Assembly (NCBI GenBank): GCA_937901455.1
Contig: CALDIA010000006.1
Coordinates: forward strand, 1-7,239
Direction: 5' to 3'
Length of the DNA: 7,239 bases
From: an uncultured Bacteroidales bacterium
Lineage (GTDB): Bacteria; Bacteroidota; Bacteroidia; Bacteroidales; WCHB1-69
Positions within the stretch are counted from its first letter, which is position 1, and each line of letters opens with the position of its first letter. Below, piece after piece: positions 5,498-7,239 of the stretch. Under the pieces are notes generated by a model, which ran no database searches, was not told where the DNA came from, and saw only the letters and a list, made by a program, of their open reading frames with translations. The position numbers and the translations under genes are program-made.

Positions 5498-6363
5498 TGG
5501 AACAACAAGGATGGATAAAACTACATAGGAAAATTGTTGGCTGGGAATGGTATAGCGATGGGAACACCTTTAGAATGTTTCTGCATCTACTTTTGACAGC
5601 CAATCACGAATCAAAGATTTGGAAAGGCAAGTCTATAAAGCGAGGCCAAAGGCTTGTGTCGATTAGGCATCTCGCAGAGGAGTTAGACATTGACGAAAAG
5701 ACTGTACAGCGTTGTTTGAGAAACTTACAAATGACAAAAGAAATCAAGGTTGACGTTTCAAAGTCAGGCTCTCTAATCACGATACGAAAGTACGACGATT
5801 ATCAGGATAATGTAGGAAATACTCCCACACCTACTCCCACACCTACTCCCACACCTACTCCCACACCTACTCCCACAAAACAAGAATGTAAGAATATTAA
5901 TAATGCAAGAATGCAAGAAAATAATATTAATACTCTCCCCCCGCACGCGCACGAGGAAATGCGATTTGCCCCGCTCAACGCGAATGACATTGCCTTCGCC
6001 GATTTTTACAAAAACACCTTCAAAACCGAGTTTTTGTGGCAAGCCGACACCTCGGATGCCGTGGCCCGCATCGCGCAATGCATCGCCGACAAGATAAGTG
6101 AATGCGGCGGCGCGGCAGACCCAAAAGAAATGCCTGATAATATCACGGTCTTTCTCAATGCCGTTTTCCGCCTCGGCGACAACTGGATCAACCAGCGGTT
6201 CACGCCGCAACTGATAGCGAAACAATTCAACCAACTTTACAACCAGATAACGAATGGAAGCAAACAGACAGCGAACTACAGAAGAAGCCGCGCTGACAAC
6301 CCGACGGGGGTCAGTGCCGAGTTCCTTGCCAGAATCGCGGCAGACCTCGGTGGCGGTCTATAA
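5497..6363 (+). CDS. O-like replication initiator with winged-helix N-terminus and TP-repeat linker
   Basis: The 288-residue product has an N-terminal winged-helix domain (residues about 1-100): GWIKLHRKIVGWEW is the typical opening of phage replication proteins, and IRHLAEELDIDEKTVQRCLR (57-76) is the helix-turn-helix. A 19-residue Thr-Pro linker follows (109-127), then a polar Asn-rich stretch, then a C-terminal helical domain (about 145-288; FADFYKNTF, LWQADTSDAVARIA, DNWINQRFTPQLIAKQFNQLY), ending in GGGL. This is the plan of lambda O-like initiators: DNA binding at the N-terminus, helicase-loader contact at the C-terminus. I chose ATG 5497, overlapping the previous stop, over the GTG at 5494. 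The first part of the gene is AT-rich and the part after about 5940 GC-rich, as if the halves have different histories. Function is inferred from architecture and position. Confidence 0.78.
   Translation: MEQQGWIKLHRKIVGWEWYSDGNTFRMFLHLLLTANHESKIWKGKSIKRGQRLVSIRHLAEELDIDEKTVQRCLRNLQMTKEIKVDVSKSGSLITIRKYDDYQDNVGNTPTPTPTPTPTPTPTPTPTKQECKNINNARMQENNINTLPPHAHEEMRFAPLNANDIAFADFYKNTFKTEFLWQADTSDAVARIAQCIADKISECGGAADPKEMPDNITVFLNAVFRLGDNWINQRFTPQLIAKQFNQLYNQITNGSKQTANYRRSRADNPTGVSAEFLARIAADLGGGL
5821..5877 (+). repeat. 12-bp tandem repeat, 4.75 copies, within the initiator gene
   Basis: The unit ACTCCCACACCT occurs four times in a row without a mismatch, plus a 9-bp partial copy. Because 12 is a multiple of 3, copies can be gained or lost without breaking the frame; each encodes Thr-Pro-Thr-Pro. 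At the protein level it is a linker; at the DNA level it could serve as iterons for the initiator encoded by the same gene. Confidence 0.9.
5878..5935 (+). other. AT-rich tract after the iteron-like repeats, candidate DNA-unwinding region
   Basis: This stretch is strikingly AT-rich against its surroundings. It contains AATATTAATA twice, at 5893-5902 and 5923-5932 (exactly 30 bp apart), and the tandem octamer ATGCAAGA at 5903-5910 and 5911-5918. It directly follows the 12-bp repeats and is followed by an abrupt GC-rich segment. Origin activity is inferred from this arrangement only. Confidence 0.4.
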
Positions 6364-6388
6364 GCCGAAACAGCCGTTGACGGAGGTA

Positions 6389-6925
6389 ATGCTGAAGCCT
6401 GCGTACATACGAGAGGCGACAAAGGCTATCACCACACCCCGGCAGTCGGTGGAACTGGCAAAAAGCGGGCAACTCTATGTCCCGACCATCCGCAAGGTCG
6501 TAAAAGACCTCGGCGAAACGAGCATGGAGGCGTTGGTGATGGCGGAGATGGTGAACCTCAACATAGTCCTCAACCTTGCGCGACCGATGACTGAGGCGAT
6601 GATGGAGGCCACGGCACCCTTGGTGGTGCAGCACATCCTCGACGACGACTGCGACGTCACCCTTGCCGACCTGCGCGTCATCTTCGACCGCGCCAAGAAA
6701 GGGGTGTACGGCAGCTTCTACGGCGGCATAGGCTGCGCCGACATCATCGGCTGGATTGACGGCTACGTCGCCGAGAAATGCGCCGAGTACGAGCGTTGGC
6801 ACCAGAACGAGTACAGCCGCCCCGACCCATACGAGCGAAGCGGCATCGACGAAAAAGCCGACCGCAACGCCTACCGCGAGGCGATGAGCCGGTACATCAG
6901 GGAAATCAACCAAGCGAACAACTGA
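6389..6925 (+). CDS. DUF6633-like protein of the replication region
   Basis: From the ATG at 6389 the product has 178 residues. Recognisable segments are PAYIREATKAITTPRQSVEL (4-23), VNLNIVLNLARPMTEAMMEA (55-74), LADLRVIFDRAKKGVYGSF (92-110) and IIGWIDGYVAEKC (119-131), with a charged C-terminus. They recall the DUF6633 family often found behind replication initiators in Bacteroidales elements. By position it could be a lambda P-like helicase loader, but no loader motif or ATPase site is visible. The frame is open back to an ATG at 6254, which would overlap the initiator gene by 110 bases with a Ser/Thr/Arg-rich, shadow-like N-terminus; a GTG at 6350 is a third option. I prefer 6389, where the recognisable domain begins. 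The function is unknown. Confidence 0.7.
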   Translation: MLKPAYIREATKAITTPRQSVELAKSGQLYVPTIRKVVKDLGETSMEALVMAEMVNLNIVLNLARPMTEAMMEATAPLVVQHILDDDCDVTLADLRVIFDRAKKGVYGSFYGGIGCADIIGWIDGYVAEKCAEYERWHQNEYSRPDPYERSGIDEKADRNAYREAMSRYIREINQANN

Positions 6926-6940
6926 CAATATTCTGACACA

Positions 6941-7239
6941 ATGAACACAGCAATGGAACTGACAGCAAGACTGACAAGCCTCGGACAAGCCTCCGAAGGC
7001 ACCAACAAGCAAGGCAACCCGTGGCGCAAGGCCACCGCCGTTTTCGAGACACAGGAACAGTACCCCAAGACCATCGCCGTCGACTTCTTCAACTCAAGGC
7101 TCGAAGAGGCCGCCAAGATACCGCTCGGCACCGTCTGCAAGGTCAACTTCGACATCAACAGCCGCGAGTACAACGGCAAGTGGTACACCAACCTCACGGG
7201 CTTCGGCATCGAGGCCACGGGCGCGGCGCAAGCCGCACC
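6941..7239 (+). CDS. DUF3127-like OB-fold protein, 3' end outside the window
   Basis: The gene runs off the right edge; 99 residues are visible. The sequence matches the pattern of DUF3127 proteins, which are widespread in Bacteroidota and thought to adopt an OB fold like single-stranded DNA-binding proteins: MELTARLTSLGQ, KQGNPWRKATAVFETQEQYP (23-42), AVDFF, KVNFDINSREYNGKWYTNL (67-85). The alternating hydrophobic strands and the aromatic residues in the NGKWYTNL segment fit a beta-barrel. An Ala-rich stretch begins at the edge (TGAAQAA), perhaps the flexible tail typical of SSBs. The start at 6941 is 15 bases after the previous stop; Met5 at 6953 (MELT) is equally possible. It would protect ssDNA made by the replication and recombination proteins; this role is inferred. 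Confidence 0.78.
   Translation, partial: MNTAMELTARLTSLGQASEGTNKQGNPWRKATAVFETQEQYPKTIAVDFFNSRLEEAAKIPLGTVCKVNFDINSREYNGKWYTNLTGFGIEATGAAQAA

Noticed and set aside
5821..5877. CRISPR array
   Set aside because: The 12-bp units are contiguous, have no spacers and are in frame as Thr-Pro codons.

Overview
The window looks like part of a Bacteroidota (Bacteroidales, Bacteroides/Prevotella-like) phage, prophage or related mobile element. The basis is a near-textbook Bacteroidota promoter (TTTG, 20 nt, TAnnTTTG) at 4767-4798, the lack of consistent Shine-Dalgarno sequences, and protein families I associate with Bacteroidales phages (RecT, NinB-like, DUF3127-like, DUF6633-like). All identifications are by recognition from sequence; no database was searched. 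Every gene is on the + strand, mostly packed end to end with ATGA or TGATG overlaps.

Layout. (1) 3-947 holds three small genes of unknown function: the 3' end of a coiled-coil protein, a 55-residue protein with two hydrophobic segments, and a coiled-coil protein with a basic C-terminal half. (2) 948-1216 is a noncoding stretch with unusual structure: a boxA-like motif, a perfect 10-bp GC-rich inverted repeat, and a tRNA-like element with a canonical acceptor stem, D arm and T arm but an oversized anticodon/variable region. (3) 1217-4745 is a recombination operon: SbcC/Rad50-like ATPase, RecT-family annealase, and a metallo-beta-lactamase-fold hydrolase. (4) 4746-4823 carries the promoter that starts a second transcription unit. 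(5) 4824-7239 is a replication unit: a small Cys-rich protein, a NinB-like ssDNA-binding protein, a winged-helix O-like initiator, a DUF6633-like protein, and a DUF3127-like OB-fold protein cut by the window end.

How it may work together (inference): the ATPase and the MBL-fold protein could process DNA ends for RecT, with the NinB-like and DUF3127-like proteins handling single-stranded DNA. The O-like protein would start replication. Its gene contains 12-bp tandem repeats followed directly by an AT-rich tract, between the DNA-binding and C-terminal domains. This is the layout of the lambda origin inside gene O and is the most interesting signal in the window, followed by the boxA / stem / tRNA-like region.
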